DNA of 36,546 nt from an uncultured Streptococcus sp. (GCA_945864085.1 CAMBAD010000014.1:1-36546); one strand, 5' to 3'; counted from the stretch's first letter, positions 9,191 through 17,892 are shown. Program-made: numbers and translations. The notes: generated from the sequence alone by a model not told the origin.

Positions 9191-9941
9191 CTTTAATTCC
9201 TTTCACATAAAACGGGCCACCCCCTAGCTGCCCCTTGATAAAGAGCAGAACATCACCCGATTTCTCAAACTGATAGGGGCTGGGCTTCTTCTTCCGATTG
9301 ACAAGGACCTGACCCGCCTCCGACTCAATCTGCCCACGAATACCTTGCCCTTTCCCAGTTTGCAAGGTCAGGGGAGCCTGAACCAGCTGTACATGTAAAT
9401 GCTGCGGATAGCCACCACAAGTCGTCAAGCGAATATCCTGTTGTTTTTTATCCCTTGAACTGCGGATGGAAATATCTTCAAAAGGCAGGTAATCCAAGCG
9501 AGCATCCGCCTGGCCCAAGTCCAAATCTAATACAGACATCCATTCTTGAGGCAAACTAATGGACAGATGACAAGGTAGGGGACTGGTAAAATAAAGCCCC
9601 TTCTTCTCCACATAAATACGCGGCAATTTATCCTCTGGCGCATCCTGACGATAGATAATCTCTACACCGACCTGATCGGTCTTTGACTTAGTCAAGACCA
9701 CCCGCCCCTCTGATACCTGCAGAAACAAGGACTCAATCCCTTCAAAACTGTACTGTTGCCTCAATTTTGAAGACGCAAAGACCTTAAAACTCGGTAAACT
9801 AAAACTCAGCTTGGTCTTTTCTTCCACAAATAGAAAGTCTGGCGCTTGATTTAGCTCTAAGAAACAGGCACGCGCCTCTTCCTTGGTCAAGACCCCTTTT
9901 TCATATAACTCAATCAAGCGTTCTTCTTGCGTTTGCGTCAT
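9180..9941 (-). CDS. DUF4097-like beta-strand protein with helical N-terminus
   Basis: 253 residues. The N-terminus (LIELYEKGVLTKEEARACFLEL) resembles the short helical region of DUF1700/SHOCT-like proteins. From about 60 onward the sequence alternates short beta strands, as in DUF4097/LiaG-like adhesin-fold proteins. No signal peptide or membrane segment is visible. It is probably a partner of the overlapping PspC protein in envelope-stress sensing, which is inference from context. The ATG follows GAGGTGAGTCT, with a TGGTATACT promoter 23 bases upstream. Confidence 0.7.
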   Translation of the reverse strand: MTQTQEERLIELYEKGVLTKEEARACFLELNQAPDFLFVEEKTKLSFSLPSFKVFASSKLRQQYSFEGIESLFLQVSEGRVVLTKSKTDQVGVEIIYRQDAPEDKLPRIYVEKKGLYFTSPLPCHLSISLPQEWMSVLDLDLGQADARLDYLPFEDISIRSSRDKKQQDIRLTTCGGYPQHLHVQLVQAPLTLQTGKGQGIRGQIESEAGQVLVNRKKKPSPYQFEKSGDVLLFIKGQLGGGPFYVKGIKDVN

Positions 9942-9963
9942 AGACTCACCTCAATTCCCTTCT

Positions 9964-9972
9964 AGTATACCA
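9964..9972 (-). promoter_or_regulatory. Extended -10 promoter of the DUF4097-PspC pair
   Basis: Minus-strand TGGTATACT lies 22 bases before the ATG and directly after the sprT terminator, so this pair is a separate transcription unit. Confidence 0.55.
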
Positions 9973-9982
9973 CATCTCAGCA

Positions 9983-10010
9983 CAAAAGAATCAGCCCAAG
10001 GACTGATTCT
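9983..10010 (-). terminator. Terminator after tex-sprT
   Basis: Stem AGAATCAG / CTGATTCT (9987-9994 with 10003-10010) followed on the minus strand by TTTTG. It begins at the sprT stop codon. Confidence 0.8.
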
Positions 10011-10444
10011 CACTTCTCTTCTTTCAAAATCCCCTTGCAGCGACCACAGCGGTATTTTTTTAGGTTAATGCGGCGCTTGCGCTGGTAAACTTGACCACAA
10101 GATTGACAGCTGTAAAGCAAGCTAGGCTGGACCGTTTGTTCCAGTTTCGGAGCATAGCGCAGGCCGTCCACCGCAAGGAGCAAATCTTTGAAGTCCTTAT
10201 CGCCGTGCCGATACCCCTTTTGCTCAAAGTAAAGATGATAATGGCAAAGCTCATGGCGGACAATCTTGCGAAAGATGTCTAGTCCCTGTTCTTCCAAGTG
10301 TTTGGGATTGAAATCCAAATGACCGTCCTTTGGGAAAAAACGTCCGCCAGTTGACCGCAGCCGCCTATTCCAGACAGCCACATGGCGAAATTCCTTACCA
10401 AAGTCCTCCAACGAAACCTGTTTGACATACTCAGTGAGATTCAC
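10010..10444 (-). CDS. SprT-like zinc metalloprotease-family protein
   Basis: 144 residues. An HELCH metal-binding motif (about residues 66-70) is followed by [10 protein letters not shown], and a C-terminal zinc ribbon has two Cys pairs (CQSCG and CGRC). This is the SprT-like architecture; a protease role is inferred from the HExxH motif and the substrate is unknown. The start is GTG at 10444, supported by the resemblance of [16 protein letters not shown] to the start of other streptococcal SprT proteins as I recall them. It overlaps the end of tex by 14 bases, so translation is probably coupled. A terminator follows immediately. Confidence 0.88.
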   Translation of the reverse strand: MNLTEYVKQVSLEDFGKEFRHVAVWNRRLRSTGGRFFPKDGHLDFNPKHLEEQGLDIFRKIVRHELCHYHLYFEQKGYRHGDKDFKDLLLAVDGLRYAPKLEQTVQPSLLYSCQSCGQVYQRKRRINLKKYRCGRCKGILKEEK

Positions 10445-12560
10445 GAGGCGCCACCAAGGTCAAGTTGACCTTCTCACGTTGCTCGTCTAGTTTATGAACC
10501 CAGACGGTCACCAAGTCACCGACAGAAACCACTTGGCTTGGGTGCTTGATGAAGTTCTTGCTCATGTTGGAGATGTGGATGAGTCCGTCTTCATGAATAC
10601 CAATGTCCACAAAAGCTCCGAAGTCTACTACGTTGCGGACAACACCTTCCAGCTTCTGACCGATTTGCAGGTCTTTGAAGTCCAAGACATCCTGACGAAG
10701 GACAGGTGCCGCAAAGTCATCCCGCAAATCCCGACCGGGCTTGAGTAAATCTGCGATGATGTCTTTCAAGGTTTCCTGACCGACACCAATCTTTTCTGCC
10801 GTATCAACGATAGAAACCTGCTTCAATTTTTCCTGCGCAGCAGCATCTAAGTGGTCGATGTCTAAGAGTTCAAGTAGGTTCTCAACAGCCTTGTAAGACT
10901 CTGGGTGCACGCCAGTATTGTCCAAAAAGTTCACTCCGTTTGGAATCCGCAAGAAACCGGCGGCCTGTTCAAAGGCCTTGTCCCCCAAACGAGGAACCTT
11001 CTTGAGCTGCTGACGTGAGGTCAAAGCCCCATTCTCCTCACGGTACTTGACGATATTCTCCGAAATGGTCTTGTTGAGACCAGCCACATGAGCCAGAAGG
11101 GCAGGACTGGCGGTATTGACATTGACACCGACCTGGTTGACCACCGTGTCAACCACGAAGTCTAGACTTTCTGACAGGAGCTTCTGGTTGACATCGTGCT
11201 GGTACTGGCCGACACCGATGGACTTGGGATCAATTTTGACCAGCTCAGCCAGAGGGTCTTGCAGACGGCGGGCAATGGAAATAGCAGAGCGTTTTTCGAC
11301 AGTCAGGTCTGGAAACTCTGCTCGAGCCAGTTCAGAAGCTGAGTAGACAGAGGCTCCGCTTTCATTGACGATAACGTAAGAAACAGCAGGAAAGTCCTTG
11401 AGTAAATCAGCAACGAAGGCTTCGGATTCCCGACTGGCCGTCCCATTTCCGATGGCAATGATTTCCACCTGATACTGACCAATCAAGGCTGCCAACTCTT
11501 CCTTGGCTTGGGCAATCTGGGCCTGAGAAGCTGGCTTAACAGGATGAATAACCTGAGTGGTCAAGAGTTTGCCAGTCTGATCCACCACTGCCAGCTTGGC
11601 ACCTGTCCGAAAAGCAGGGTCAAAGCCCAGCACCATTTTTCCTTTTAAAGGCGGTACAAGAAGCAAGTTGCGCAGGTTATCTGAAAAGAGTGCAATAGCC
11701 CCTTCTTCTGCACTTTCCGTCAACTCTGTCCGAATGCGACGCTCCATGGCTGGAATAATTTTCTTCTTAACCGCTTGGTTGATGGCGTCTGCGATATAGG
11801 CATTTTTCTGCGGGAAACGCACTTCAAAGAAACGGATGATTTTGTCCAGATTGTGTTCAAAGCCGACTTTCAAGGCACCGATTTTCTCTCCACGGTTGAG
11901 AGCCAGTGTTCGATAGCCTTGCATTTTAGCCACTTTTTCAGAAAAATCATAGTAAATCTGGAAGACCAGCTTCTCATCTGCTGCTTGATCTTTTAACTCT
12001 GAATAAAGACTGGAATTGGTCTGGATTTCATGATAGGTCCAGGCCCGTAGCTTGGTATCTTCAGAAATAGCTTCTACTAAGATGTCAACTGCCCCTGCTA
12101 GACAGGACTCAACAGTATCAAACCCTTCACAGATAAAAGTCGCCGCTTGAGCTTCTAAATCAGCTACATTCTGCAAAATAAGACGTGCCAGTGGGAAGAG
12201 GCCGGCCTCACGCGCCACCGTTGCCTTGGTGCGGCGTTTTTCCTTATAAGGCAGATAGAGTTCTTCCACATCTGCTAGCTTTTCCGCTTCCTCGATAGCC
12301 TGACGGAGTTGGTCTGTCAGTTTCCCCTGTTCTTCAATCTTGGCTAGGACCGTCGCCTTGCGGTCCGCTAGAGCTGTCAGGGACTTGTCACGGTCAATGA
12401 TGGACTTGATGGCTACCTCGTCCAAATTGCCTGTCACCTCTTTGCGGTAACGAGCGATAAAGGAAATGGTATTGCCTTCTGCTGTCAAGGTCAAGACCGT
12501 GTCGATTTGTTTCAAACTGATGCCCAATTCCTGGGCGATTTTCAAATATTTTTCTTCCAT
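10431..12560 (-). CDS. tex: Tex-family S1 RNA-binding transcription accessory protein
   Basis: About 709 residues from the ATG at 12560. Domains in order: helical N-terminal Tex region with [16 protein letters not shown] (about 28-43), YqgF/RNase H-like domain (from about 325, with [18 protein letters not shown]), helix-hairpin-helix repeats (about 490-560, [14 protein letters not shown]), and a C-terminal S1 domain (about 635-705, [16 protein letters not shown]). Tex binds nucleic acid and affects transcription and competence or toxin expression in several bacteria. Start choice: an ATG three codons upstream (12569) overlaps the predicted -10 box TATAAT and has no ribosome site; the ATG at 12560 has GGAG before it and matches homologue starts. 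The transcript may be leaderless. Confidence 0.95.
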   Translation of the reverse strand: MEEKYLKIAQELGISLKQIDTVLTLTAEGNTISFIARYRKEVTGNLDEVAIKSIIDRDKSLTALADRKATVLAKIEEQGKLTDQLRQAIEEAEKLADVEELYLPYKEKRRTKATVAREAGLFPLARLILQNVADLEAQAATFICEGFDTVESCLAGAVDILVEAISEDTKLRAWTYHEIQTNSSLYSELKDQAADEKLVFQIYYDFSEKVAKMQGYRTLALNRGEKIGALKVGFEHNLDKIIRFFEVRFPQKNAYIADAINQAVKKKIIPAMERRIRTELTESAEEGAIALFSDNLRNLLLVPPLKGKMVLGFDPAFRTGAKLAVVDQTGKLLTTQVIHPVKPASQAQIAQAKEELAALIGQYQVEIIAIGNGTASRESEAFVADLLKDFPAVSYVIVNESGASVYSASELARAEFPDLTVEKRSAISIARRLQDPLAELVKIDPKSIGVGQYQHDVNQKLLSESLDFVVDTVVNQVGVNVNTASPALLAHVAGLNKTISENIVKYREENGALTSRQQLKKVPRLGDKAFEQAAGFLRIPNGVNFLDNTGVHPESYKAVENLLELLDIDHLDAAAQEKLKQVSIVDTAEKIGVGQETLKDIIADLLKPGRDLRDDFAAPVLRQDVLDFKDLQIGQKLEGVVRNVVDFGAFVDIGIHEDGLIHISNMSKNFIKHPSQVVSVGDLVTVWVHKLDEQREKVNLTLVAPRESH

Positions 12561-12567
12561 AGTCTCC

Positions 12568-12576
12568 ATTATACCA
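12568..12576 (-). promoter_or_regulatory. Extended -10 promoter of tex, 7 bases before the ATG
   Basis: Minus-strand TGGTATAAT; its last base is 12568 and the preferred ATG starts at 12560. Usual -10 to +1 spacing puts transcription start at or next to the start codon. Confidence 0.55.
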
Positions 12577-12588
12577 TGAAAGGGACAG

Positions 12589-12631
12589 TAAAAGGCCTAA
12601 AACCATTCCTAAGGAGGTCGGTTCTAAGCCT
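12589..12631 (-). terminator. Terminator after the aldo/keto reductase gene
   Basis: On the minus strand AGGCTTAGAACC pairs with GGTTTTAGGCCT (with a wobble pair and one mismatch), followed by TTTT. It separates the reductase gene from the tex promoter. Confidence 0.6.
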
Positions 12632-12668
12632 CTTCTTTAAACAGGGTTCTATCCTACTCTATTTTCTC

Positions 12669-13511
12669 TTAAAATTCCGTCTGATCTGGATCCAACTGAG
12701 CCTTTAGACCTTCTAGTTTATCCAGCTGGGCAACTAGCTCTGAACTGATGACCAAATCAGCAATGTCCACATTTGCCTTGATATTCTCTGGGCTGGTTGA
12801 TTTTGGTAAAGGTAGAAAACCCTTGGCCAATGACCAAGCCAGCGCTAATTGGGCAACACTGCAGCCCGCTTGTCTGGCCAGATCCGCAGCCAGTTCACTT
12901 CCAAATAGGGTTCCTGTCCCAAATGGACTATAGGCCTCCAAGAGAATGCCTTTGTCTTTACAGTAGGCGACTAATTGATCCTGAGGGCAACCTGGCGCCA
13001 ACATAATCTGGTTAGCATGAGGCTTGATTTCAGCAGTCTCAAGCAGGGCTTCTAGGTGATGTTCCATAAAGTTCGAAACCCCGATAGCCCTAACCTTACC
13101 TGTCTTGTAAAGTTCTTCCAGAGCCTTCCAGACCTGGGCATTGCGCTCCTTATAGCCGATGGTCTCACGACTAGCCTTGGGATTGGGCCAGTGGATAAGA
13201 AGCAAATCCAAATAATCGGTTTGCAGTTTTTTCAGCGATTCTTCCACAGATACCAAGGTATCCTCGTAGCCTACTTTGTCGTTCCAAACCTTGGTCGTCA
13301 GGAAAATATCCTCACGCGCTAGGCTGCTGTCTGCGATGGCGCGCCCGACACTGGCTTCGTTACCATAAATCTGAGCTGTATCGATATGACGGTAACCAGC
13401 CTCCAGCGCGTAAGATACTGCACCATAGGCCACTTCACCATCAGGAATCTGCCAAGTTCCAAAACCAATCTTAGGAATGGAAACGCCATTTGAAAATGTA
13501 TAAACAGTCAT
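12669..13511 (-). CDS. Aldo/keto reductase
   Basis: 280 residues from the ATG at 13511, chosen because an AGGAGG lies before it and the conserved fold starts there (MTVYTFSNGVSIPKIGFGTW). An upstream in-frame extension looks non-native. This is an NADPH-dependent (alpha/beta)8-barrel carbonyl reductase. Catalytic tetrad visible: Asp and Tyr in HIDTAQIYGNE (about 44-54), Lys in LTTKVWND, His in LLIHWPNP (about 106). The late SLAKGFLPLPKS segment is the cofactor-binding loop. The physiological substrate cannot be told. Monocistronic, bounded by terminators on both sides. Confidence 0.93.
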   Translation of the reverse strand: MTVYTFSNGVSIPKIGFGTWQIPDGEVAYGAVSYALEAGYRHIDTAQIYGNEASVGRAIADSSLAREDIFLTTKVWNDKVGYEDTLVSVEESLKKLQTDYLDLLLIHWPNPKASRETIGYKERNAQVWKALEELYKTGKVRAIGVSNFMEHHLEALLETAEIKPHANQIMLAPGCPQDQLVAYCKDKGILLEAYSPFGTGTLFGSELAADLARQAGCSVAQLALAWSLAKGFLPLPKSTSPENIKANVDIADLVISSELVAQLDKLEGLKAQLDPDQTEF

Positions 13512-13558
13512 TTTCTGCTTACCTCCTTGTTTCTCTACCAATAGTATACAATTTTTTA

Positions 13559-13606
13559 CAAAAAAAGATTGAAGAAAAGATCCAAAACGGACATTTTCTT
13601 CAATCT
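13559..13606 (-). terminator. Strong terminator downstream of the queT side
   Basis: Stem AGATTGAAGAAAA / TTTTCTTCAATCT (13566-13578 with 13594-13606), followed on the minus strand by seven T. A second small hairpin, GACACC-cgaa-GGTGTC, lies at 13609-13624. Confidence 0.85.
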
Positions 13607-13644
13607 GAGACACCCGAAGGTGTCGCTCACATTTATTGGTTTAG

Positions 13645-13762
13645 AACCTGTATTCACCGTTCAGCACTTCTATCTAAGGCTAGTTTTTCCTACTCCCAAA
13701 AACTGCCTTGATGAGCAAAAAAGGATCTCTTACAGCAAGTACTTTACTTGTAAATACAGGTT
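13645..13762. mobile_element. Second-type inverted-repeat element, copy 2 (internally deleted)
   Basis: 118 bases with the best-preserved ends of this family: AACCTGTATTCAC on the left, and AACCTGTATTTAC read inward from the right. Compared with the 156-base copy at 36066 it lacks an internal stretch of about 39 bases carrying the ACAGTCAGTATT palindrome. It lies just behind the queT stop, inside the queT terminator region. The remainder of this gap is terminator and promoter-proximal sequence. Confidence 0.7.
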
Positions 13763-13768
13763 TTTAGA

Positions 13769-14284
13769 TTATTTTTCAAAATTGATTTTCTTGGATAATT
13801 TATCAATCACCAAAGCCCCGACTAGCAGAGAAAGCAATTCTCCACCCGCCGTCGTCAACCAGGTCAAAAAGAATGGTGAGTCATACAAGACCTTCAATTC
13901 CAAGGCAATGGTAAACATGGTTGCCGCAAAAAAGAATGAGAAATAGAAGAAAGCCTTATTAAATAAGCCATTGAACAGGTACTCTTCCTTGTATTTTTCA
14001 AACAAGATAACCCCTAGGGTCACAAAAATCAGGGTTGAAAAACCACCGACGAAGAGATCAAGGACCCCAAAACCAATCAAGTTAGAAATCATACAGCCAA
14101 TCGTGACAGCAATGATATACTTGCGGTTGTAAAAGGCTAAAAAGTTCAACATTTCAGACAATCGAAATTGAACAGCCCCGAAAGAAATAGCATTCAAAGG
14201 CGGGGTAAGGGTTAAAGCGACATAGATTGCGGCCACAAGGGCAATTTCTGCCATGTCTCTGGCAGTCCATTTAGATGTATTCAT
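13769..14284 (-). CDS. queT: QueT-family queuosine-precursor transporter (COG4708)
   Basis: 171 residues from the ATG at 14284, which directly follows AAGGAG; a longer in-frame extension runs through the riboswitch and is rejected. A polytopic membrane protein with about five hydrophobic segments and the family motif NAISFGAVQFRLSEMLNFLAF (about 31-51). QueT is the substrate-binding component of an ECF-type transporter for queuosine precursors such as preQ1. That role is supported here by the preQ1-II riboswitch whose 3' end contains the ribosome-binding site. Single-gene unit. Confidence 0.93.
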   Translation of the reverse strand: MNTSKWTARDMAEIALVAAIYVALTLTPPLNAISFGAVQFRLSEMLNFLAFYNRKYIIAVTIGCMISNLIGFGVLDLFVGGFSTLIFVTLGVILFEKYKEEYLFNGLFNKAFFYFSFFFAATMFTIALELKVLYDSPFFLTWLTTAGGELLSLLVGALVIDKLSKKINFEK

Positions 14285-14288
14285 CAAA

Positions 14289-14343
14289 TTCTCCTTTAGC
14301 AAAATGCTTAAAATATGCTTGGGTAAAGTGAGCAAGCCCCAAG
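14289..14343 (-). ncRNA. preQ1-II riboswitch (COG4708 RNA)
   Basis: The minus strand reads CTTGGGGCTTGCTCAC, then CCCAAGCATATTTTAAGC, then a small GC/TTTT/GC hairpin and AAAGGAGAA. Order, spacing and conserved bases match the class-II preQ1 riboswitch: stem CTTGGG/CCCAAG, conserved GCATATT, an embedded hairpin, and the pseudoknot partner in the Shine-Dalgarno AAGGAG. Ligand binding should hide the ribosome site of queT. The match is to remembered consensus, not a covariance-model search. Confidence 0.92.
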
Positions 14344-14364
14344 GGTTGCAGTGCAACGTTGACC

Positions 14365-14373
14365 AGTATAGCA
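14365..14373 (-). promoter_or_regulatory. Extended -10 promoter of queT
   Basis: Minus-strand TGCTATACT, about 22 bases upstream of the riboswitch. The short spacer to the riboswitch includes a GTTGCA/TGCAAC hairpin. Confidence 0.6.
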
Positions 14374-14429
14374 TATTTCGGAGAAAAAAGATAGGAAAAA
14401 AAGGAAATAATCACGCCATACGCATGAAG

Positions 14430-14468
14430 AAAATGCATGTAACTGTTTTCTAGCTACATGCATTTTTT
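14430..14468. terminator. Terminator between the B3/B4 gene and queT
   Basis: AAAATGCATGTA (14430-14441) pairs perfectly with TACATGCATTTT (14455-14466), flanked by A and T runs usable on both strands. The A/T-rich stretch 14470-14660 holds nothing else I can support. Confidence 0.8.
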
Positions 14469-14664
14469 CAAAATATTTTCACGACATTTACACGATTGCA
14501 TTGATTTATCCTCGTTTTCTCCTACATTATAACAAAATTTCATGATAAAAATATAACTTTGTTATGAAAAGCCGTTATCTGAAAACTAAGTTTTCTTCGT
14601 GCGTTTGTCGTGGGAAATAATGAACCGAAAATGACATCCTCCCCTACAAACCTGCCTTGCCTGC

Positions 14665-15375
14665 CTAAGTGAGGTCAACAGCAGGGTGGTCAGCTGTCGC
14701 ATATTGAATCTTGCCGCTCACACCAAAATACGCCTCCAGTAAGTCTCGAAGATGATGAATAGCTTTTGCTGCCACCTGTGCCTGTTCCAGATTGACTGCT
14801 TCTATAATAAGAACTGCCTCCTTGGTTTCTTCTGTCAGCATGGTCCGCTGGGCCTCACGCCAGTTAAAGTTTCGGCACACCGCACCTGCCTGGTCATAAT
14901 AGATTATTTCTTCTGGAAGAGCGGGAGCATCTTCTTCGGCCCCCAGTGGGAAAAAGGATTCTCCACCTCTTGCCTTACCCAGATGCAAGTCACCTTCGAT
15001 TTTAGCTAAATCCTCACCGCCACATGGCAGACCATACCGCAGGGAAATGCTATTGTAGAGGTCCACCAGCGGATTGATCGGATAAAACTCCCGTCCCTGA
15101 CTAACCCGTTTCAACAAGGCCTCGATGGAAGAACGGGCACCCTTTTTGGTCTTAAATTGAGTGAAAGCCTCACGCCATTCCTTAATGACAGGATTTTGCG
15201 TGAATGGCTCTTCCTTAATATGCTTCTCCGCCTCCTTACAGGCCTCTCTCAACAAGTCTGTAAAATAAGCCGCTTCGCTTTCCTTTGAATGATTGTCAAT
15301 TCCCTTGACAGTCAAAACAGCAATTTGTGCATTTTGGAAGACATCCCAAAATTGTTGATCAACAATAAGTTTCAT
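14665..15375 (-). CDS. B3/B4-domain protein (PheRS-beta-like)
   Basis: 236 residues. The central part (about 60-200) has the features of the B3/4 domain of the phenylalanyl-tRNA synthetase beta subunit: NPLVDLYNSISLRYGLPCGGEDLAKI near 100-127, then a Gly-rich loop and EIIYYDQAGAVCRNFNWRE. Stand-alone B3/B4 proteins are thought to act on misacylated tRNA or amino-acid substrates by analogy with PheRS editing; the exact role is unknown. The ATG follows AAGGAGG with a 10-base spacer. Monocistronic, ended by the hairpin at 14430. Confidence 0.85.
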   Translation of the reverse strand: MKLIVDQQFWDVFQNAQIAVLTVKGIDNHSKESEAAYFTDLLREACKEAEKHIKEEPFTQNPVIKEWREAFTQFKTKKGARSSIEALLKRVSQGREFYPINPLVDLYNSISLRYGLPCGGEDLAKIEGDLHLGKARGGESFFPLGAEEDAPALPEEIIYYDQAGAVCRNFNWREAQRTMLTEETKEAVLIIEAVNLEQAQVAAKAIHHLRDLLEAYFGVSGKIQYATADHPAVDLT

Positions 15376-15415
15376 CTAGCTGACCTCCTTTTCACCATTC
15401 TACACTTTTTACACG

Positions 15416-15446
15416 AAAAAGCCAAAAAGAAGCTGGTAAGCTCCTT
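15416..15446 (-). terminator. Weak terminator after yihY
   Basis: On the minus strand GGAGCT-tacc-AGCTTC (six pairs, one G-T) is followed by TTTTTGGCTTTTT. It starts at the yihY stop codon. Confidence 0.55.
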
Positions 15447-16372
15447 CATTCCTCTTTATCAATAGCAGTAAACTTGGCCTTAATCCGATTCAAAATAGAA
15501 ACAATATCCCCATCCCTAGCATGAAATTCCTCCACCTGCATACTCTGGACACTGGCATTAATAACCGCACCAATAATCAAGACTTGGGCCATAAAAATAA
15601 ACCAAAGCATAAAGACAAGGAAAATAACCGCCGTCACTATCCGAAAATCAAGCAACTTGTTGGCGTAATGATCTACATAAATAGAAAACAATTTTCCAAC
15701 CGAAGCCATGGTCACTAGAACAAAAAAAGTACCCGGAAAAACATAACGAACCTTTTTTATCCGAACATTGGGCAAGAAGAAATAGAGCATAACCAAGGCC
15801 GCAAACAAGGCCAGCAACCCAACCCACTGTGTTTGACCAAGCAGCCCCTCCAGCCAGTCATTCTCAATAGAAAGCCACTTACCAACATAGGCAAAAATAG
15901 CCTGACCAAAGGTCAAGAGGGTGATACTCAAGAGGATAATCACTTGCAGCCCAATTCCCAGAAAAATACCAATCAAGTGCCCGATAATAAAATCCCGATG
16001 CTCATTGATTCCGTAAGCCTTATTGACAGCCTTCTGTAAAATGGTCATACTGCGTGACAAGGTCCACAGCGTTGTTGCAATCGAAATCCCCAACCAGGAA
16101 GTAGAAGGCTGGGTCAGCACAGAAGTCACAAAAGCAGAGACAGAGGGATAAAGACGCTCAGGCACAAAATCAGCCAAGACGGTCAAAATCAACTCCATAT
16201 CAAATGGAAAATAAGGCAAAAGATTGGCCAAGGTCAACAAAATCGGAAAAATCGAAATCAGCAAGTAGTAGGCAACCGCAACGCCAGTCAAATCCATTTC
16301 CGCGGAACGGTAAAAAGAAAAGAAGGTAGAACAGAATGATCTCAACCCTTCCCAAAGCCTGGTCTTCTTCAT
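15446..16372 (-). CDS. YihY/BrkB-family membrane protein
   Basis: 308 residues. Six or so hydrophobic helices and the family features: MDLTGVAVAYYLLISIFPIL (about 26-45), SRSMTILQKAVNKAYGI (about 109-125), and FNFLPN-like FFLPNVRI (about 198). Once thought to be RNase BN, the family is now viewed as membrane proteins of uncertain, possibly transport, function. The ATG follows GGAGGGAAG. It lies 43 bases behind map and is probably the last gene of the murA-GNAT-map-yihY unit. The Arg/Lys-rich C-terminal tail is cytosolic. Confidence 0.9.
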   Translation of the reverse strand: MKKTRLWEGLRSFCSTFFSFYRSAEMDLTGVAVAYYLLISIFPILLTLANLLPYFPFDMELILTVLADFVPERLYPSVSAFVTSVLTQPSTSWLGISIATTLWTLSRSMTILQKAVNKAYGINEHRDFIIGHLIGIFLGIGLQVIILLSITLLTFGQAIFAYVGKWLSIENDWLEGLLGQTQWVGLLALFAALVMLYFFLPNVRIKKVRYVFPGTFFVLVTMASVGKLFSIYVDHYANKLLDFRIVTAVIFLVFMLWFIFMAQVLIIGAVINASVQSMQVEEFHARDGDIVSILNRIKAKFTAIDKEE

Positions 16373-16415
16373 TCTTCCCTCCTTCTTCTGTCACTGGATT
16401 ACTGCTCGAGGAGAA

Positions 16416-17276
16416 CTAATAGCTTCCCTCCTCGCCTTGACTGGTCAAGATGACTGGTCCATCCTTGGTGATGACAAATTGGTGTTCATATTGACAAGAT
16501 AGACCACCGTCAAGCGTTTTATGGGCCCAGCCAGTTTTCATATCCGTATCAATCTGCCATGTACCAGTATTAATCATAGGCTCAATGGTCAACACCATTC
16601 CCTCACGTAAACGAAGACCACGCCCTCTTGTGCCATAATGAGGGACCATCGGCTCCTCATGGAAGGTTGGACCAACACCGTGACCAACCAAGTCACGCAC
16701 AACACCATAGCCAAGCCCTTCTGCATATTCTTGAATGGCTGCACCGATGTCACCGATACGATTGCCAACCACAGCCTGCTCAATACCACGATAGAGACAC
16801 TCCTTGGTCACATCCATCAAGTTTTGAACTTCCTCTGAAACCTGACCAACCGCATAAGCCCAGCAAGAATCAGCCACACCGCCACGATAGGTCTGAGTAA
16901 TCTTCTTCATGGCCTTGACATCATTGAAATTGAGTTTGGCAACATCCACTACTGACTTGTCCAAAGGCTCACTAAGTACCATATCCACCTTGAGCAAGTC
17001 GCCCTCTTTAAGCTTGTAATGACGCGGAAAGGCATGGGCAACCTCATCGTTCAACCCACAACAAGTCGCATACGGATAATCCATCAGCTCACCATCCACA
17101 CCGATTTGAAGGGGAAGTACATTCTTTTCCTTGCAGGTCTTGCGGACATACTCTTCCACTTCCCACATATCGACACCCGGCCTGATCAGTTCACGCAGAC
17201 CGATATGAATGCCTGCTAAAACCTCTCCTGCCCGTCTCATAGCATCGATTTCACGTTGCGATTTAATGGTAATCAT
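16416..17276 (-). CDS. map: Type I methionine aminopeptidase, streptococcal form with insert
   Basis: 286 residues, longer than the roughly 250 of the E. coli enzyme. It removes the initiator methionine from nascent proteins. Metal ligands visible: Asp in LLKVDMVL, Asp in GGVADSCWAY, His in GHGVGPTFHEE, Glu in TIEPMIN, Glu in YEHQFVIT. The first two Asp ligands are normally about 10 residues apart; here an extra segment of roughly 27 residues (from SEPLDKSVVDVAKLN onward) separates them. I recall such an insert described in pneumococcal MetAP. The start overlaps the GNAT stop as ATGA, so translation is coupled. Confidence 0.96.
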   Translation of the reverse strand: MITIKSQREIDAMRRAGEVLAGIHIGLRELIRPGVDMWEVEEYVRKTCKEKNVLPLQIGVDGELMDYPYATCCGLNDEVAHAFPRHYKLKEGDLLKVDMVLSEPLDKSVVDVAKLNFNDVKAMKKITQTYRGGVADSCWAYAVGQVSEEVQNLMDVTKECLYRGIEQAVVGNRIGDIGAAIQEYAEGLGYGVVRDLVGHGVGPTFHEEPMVPHYGTRGRGLRLREGMVLTIEPMINTGTWQIDTDMKTGWAHKTLDGGLSCQYEHQFVITKDGPVILTSQGEEGSY

Positions 17277-17845
17277 TGACTCTCCTCATACATTTCTAAT
17301 TTAAAATCTGCTTTTTTCAAGCTAAACCTGAGATAGTTCCTCACCTTATGACTATAGCGATCACTGCCTCGATACTGCTCAACCTGCACAAAACCCGCCT
17401 TTTTAGCCACCGCCTGACTGGCTACATTTTCCAGATGAGTAAGGATGGTCAGCTCCCTCAGCCCGATTTCATAAAAGGCCAGAAAGACCAGATTGCGCAC
17501 CGCTTCCGTCATGAACCCCTGGCCCCAGCAGTCTCTTTTTAGGAAATAGCTGAGCTCCGCAGCAAGCAGGCGGTCATCTATTTTTTCCAAACAAAGCGCA
17601 CCAACTACCTGCCCTGACCCCTTGTCCAGCACAGCCCAGTTGCCCAAGGGAGAACGCATAAACTTCTCCACCATGGTCGCCAGAGCCAACTCCCTATCCA
17701 CCATACTCGGAAAGATAAAAGGAAGATTGGCAGGATTTGAAACAATCTCATAGAAATCATCCCCATCCTCATAGGAAAACGGTCTCAAATACAGGCGGTC
17801 CGTTTCAAAACGAGCAAACCTGGCCAGCTGTGTCCAAAGCGTCAT
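17273..17845 (-). CDS. GNAT-family N-acetyltransferase (RimJ/RimL-like)
   Basis: 190 residues. Begins FETDRLYLRPFSYEDGDDFYEI, the usual RimJ/RimL-type start. The acetyl-CoA loop is in the region RDCWGQGFMTEAVRNLVFLAFYEIGL (about 108-133), followed by VASQAVAKKAGFVQVEQYRG. The substrate is unknown; proteins of this group acetylate protein N-termini or small amines. Its stop overlaps the map start, and it follows murA after a 47-base spacer holding a GC-rich hairpin. Confidence 0.9.
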   Translation of the reverse strand: MTLWTQLARFARFETDRLYLRPFSYEDGDDFYEIVSNPANLPFIFPSMVDRELALATMVEKFMRSPLGNWAVLDKGSGQVVGALCLEKIDDRLLAAELSYFLKRDCWGQGFMTEAVRNLVFLAFYEIGLRELTILTHLENVASQAVAKKAGFVQVEQYRGSDRYSHKVRNYLRFSLKKADFKLEMYEESQ

Positions 17846-17856
17846 AATCTACCTAC

Positions 17857-17886
17857 GGGGGCAGAGAGCCTAGCCTCCCTGCCCCC
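17857..17886 (-). promoter_or_regulatory. GC-rich intercistronic hairpin between murA and the GNAT gene
   Basis: GGGGGCAGAG and CTCCCTGCCCCC pair across a short loop. There is no T-tract in the minus direction, so it is more likely an RNA-stability or processing hairpin, or a partial attenuator, than a full terminator. Confidence 0.4.
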
Positions 17887-17892
17887 AATCAC

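Noticed and set aside
12561..12569. Upstream ATG adding three residues to Tex
   Set aside because: It overlaps the predicted -10 box and lacks a ribosome site; the next ATG matches homologue starts.
13512..13613. N-terminal extension of the aldo/keto reductase
   Set aside because: A perfect AGGAGG precedes the ATG at 13511, where the conserved fold begins.
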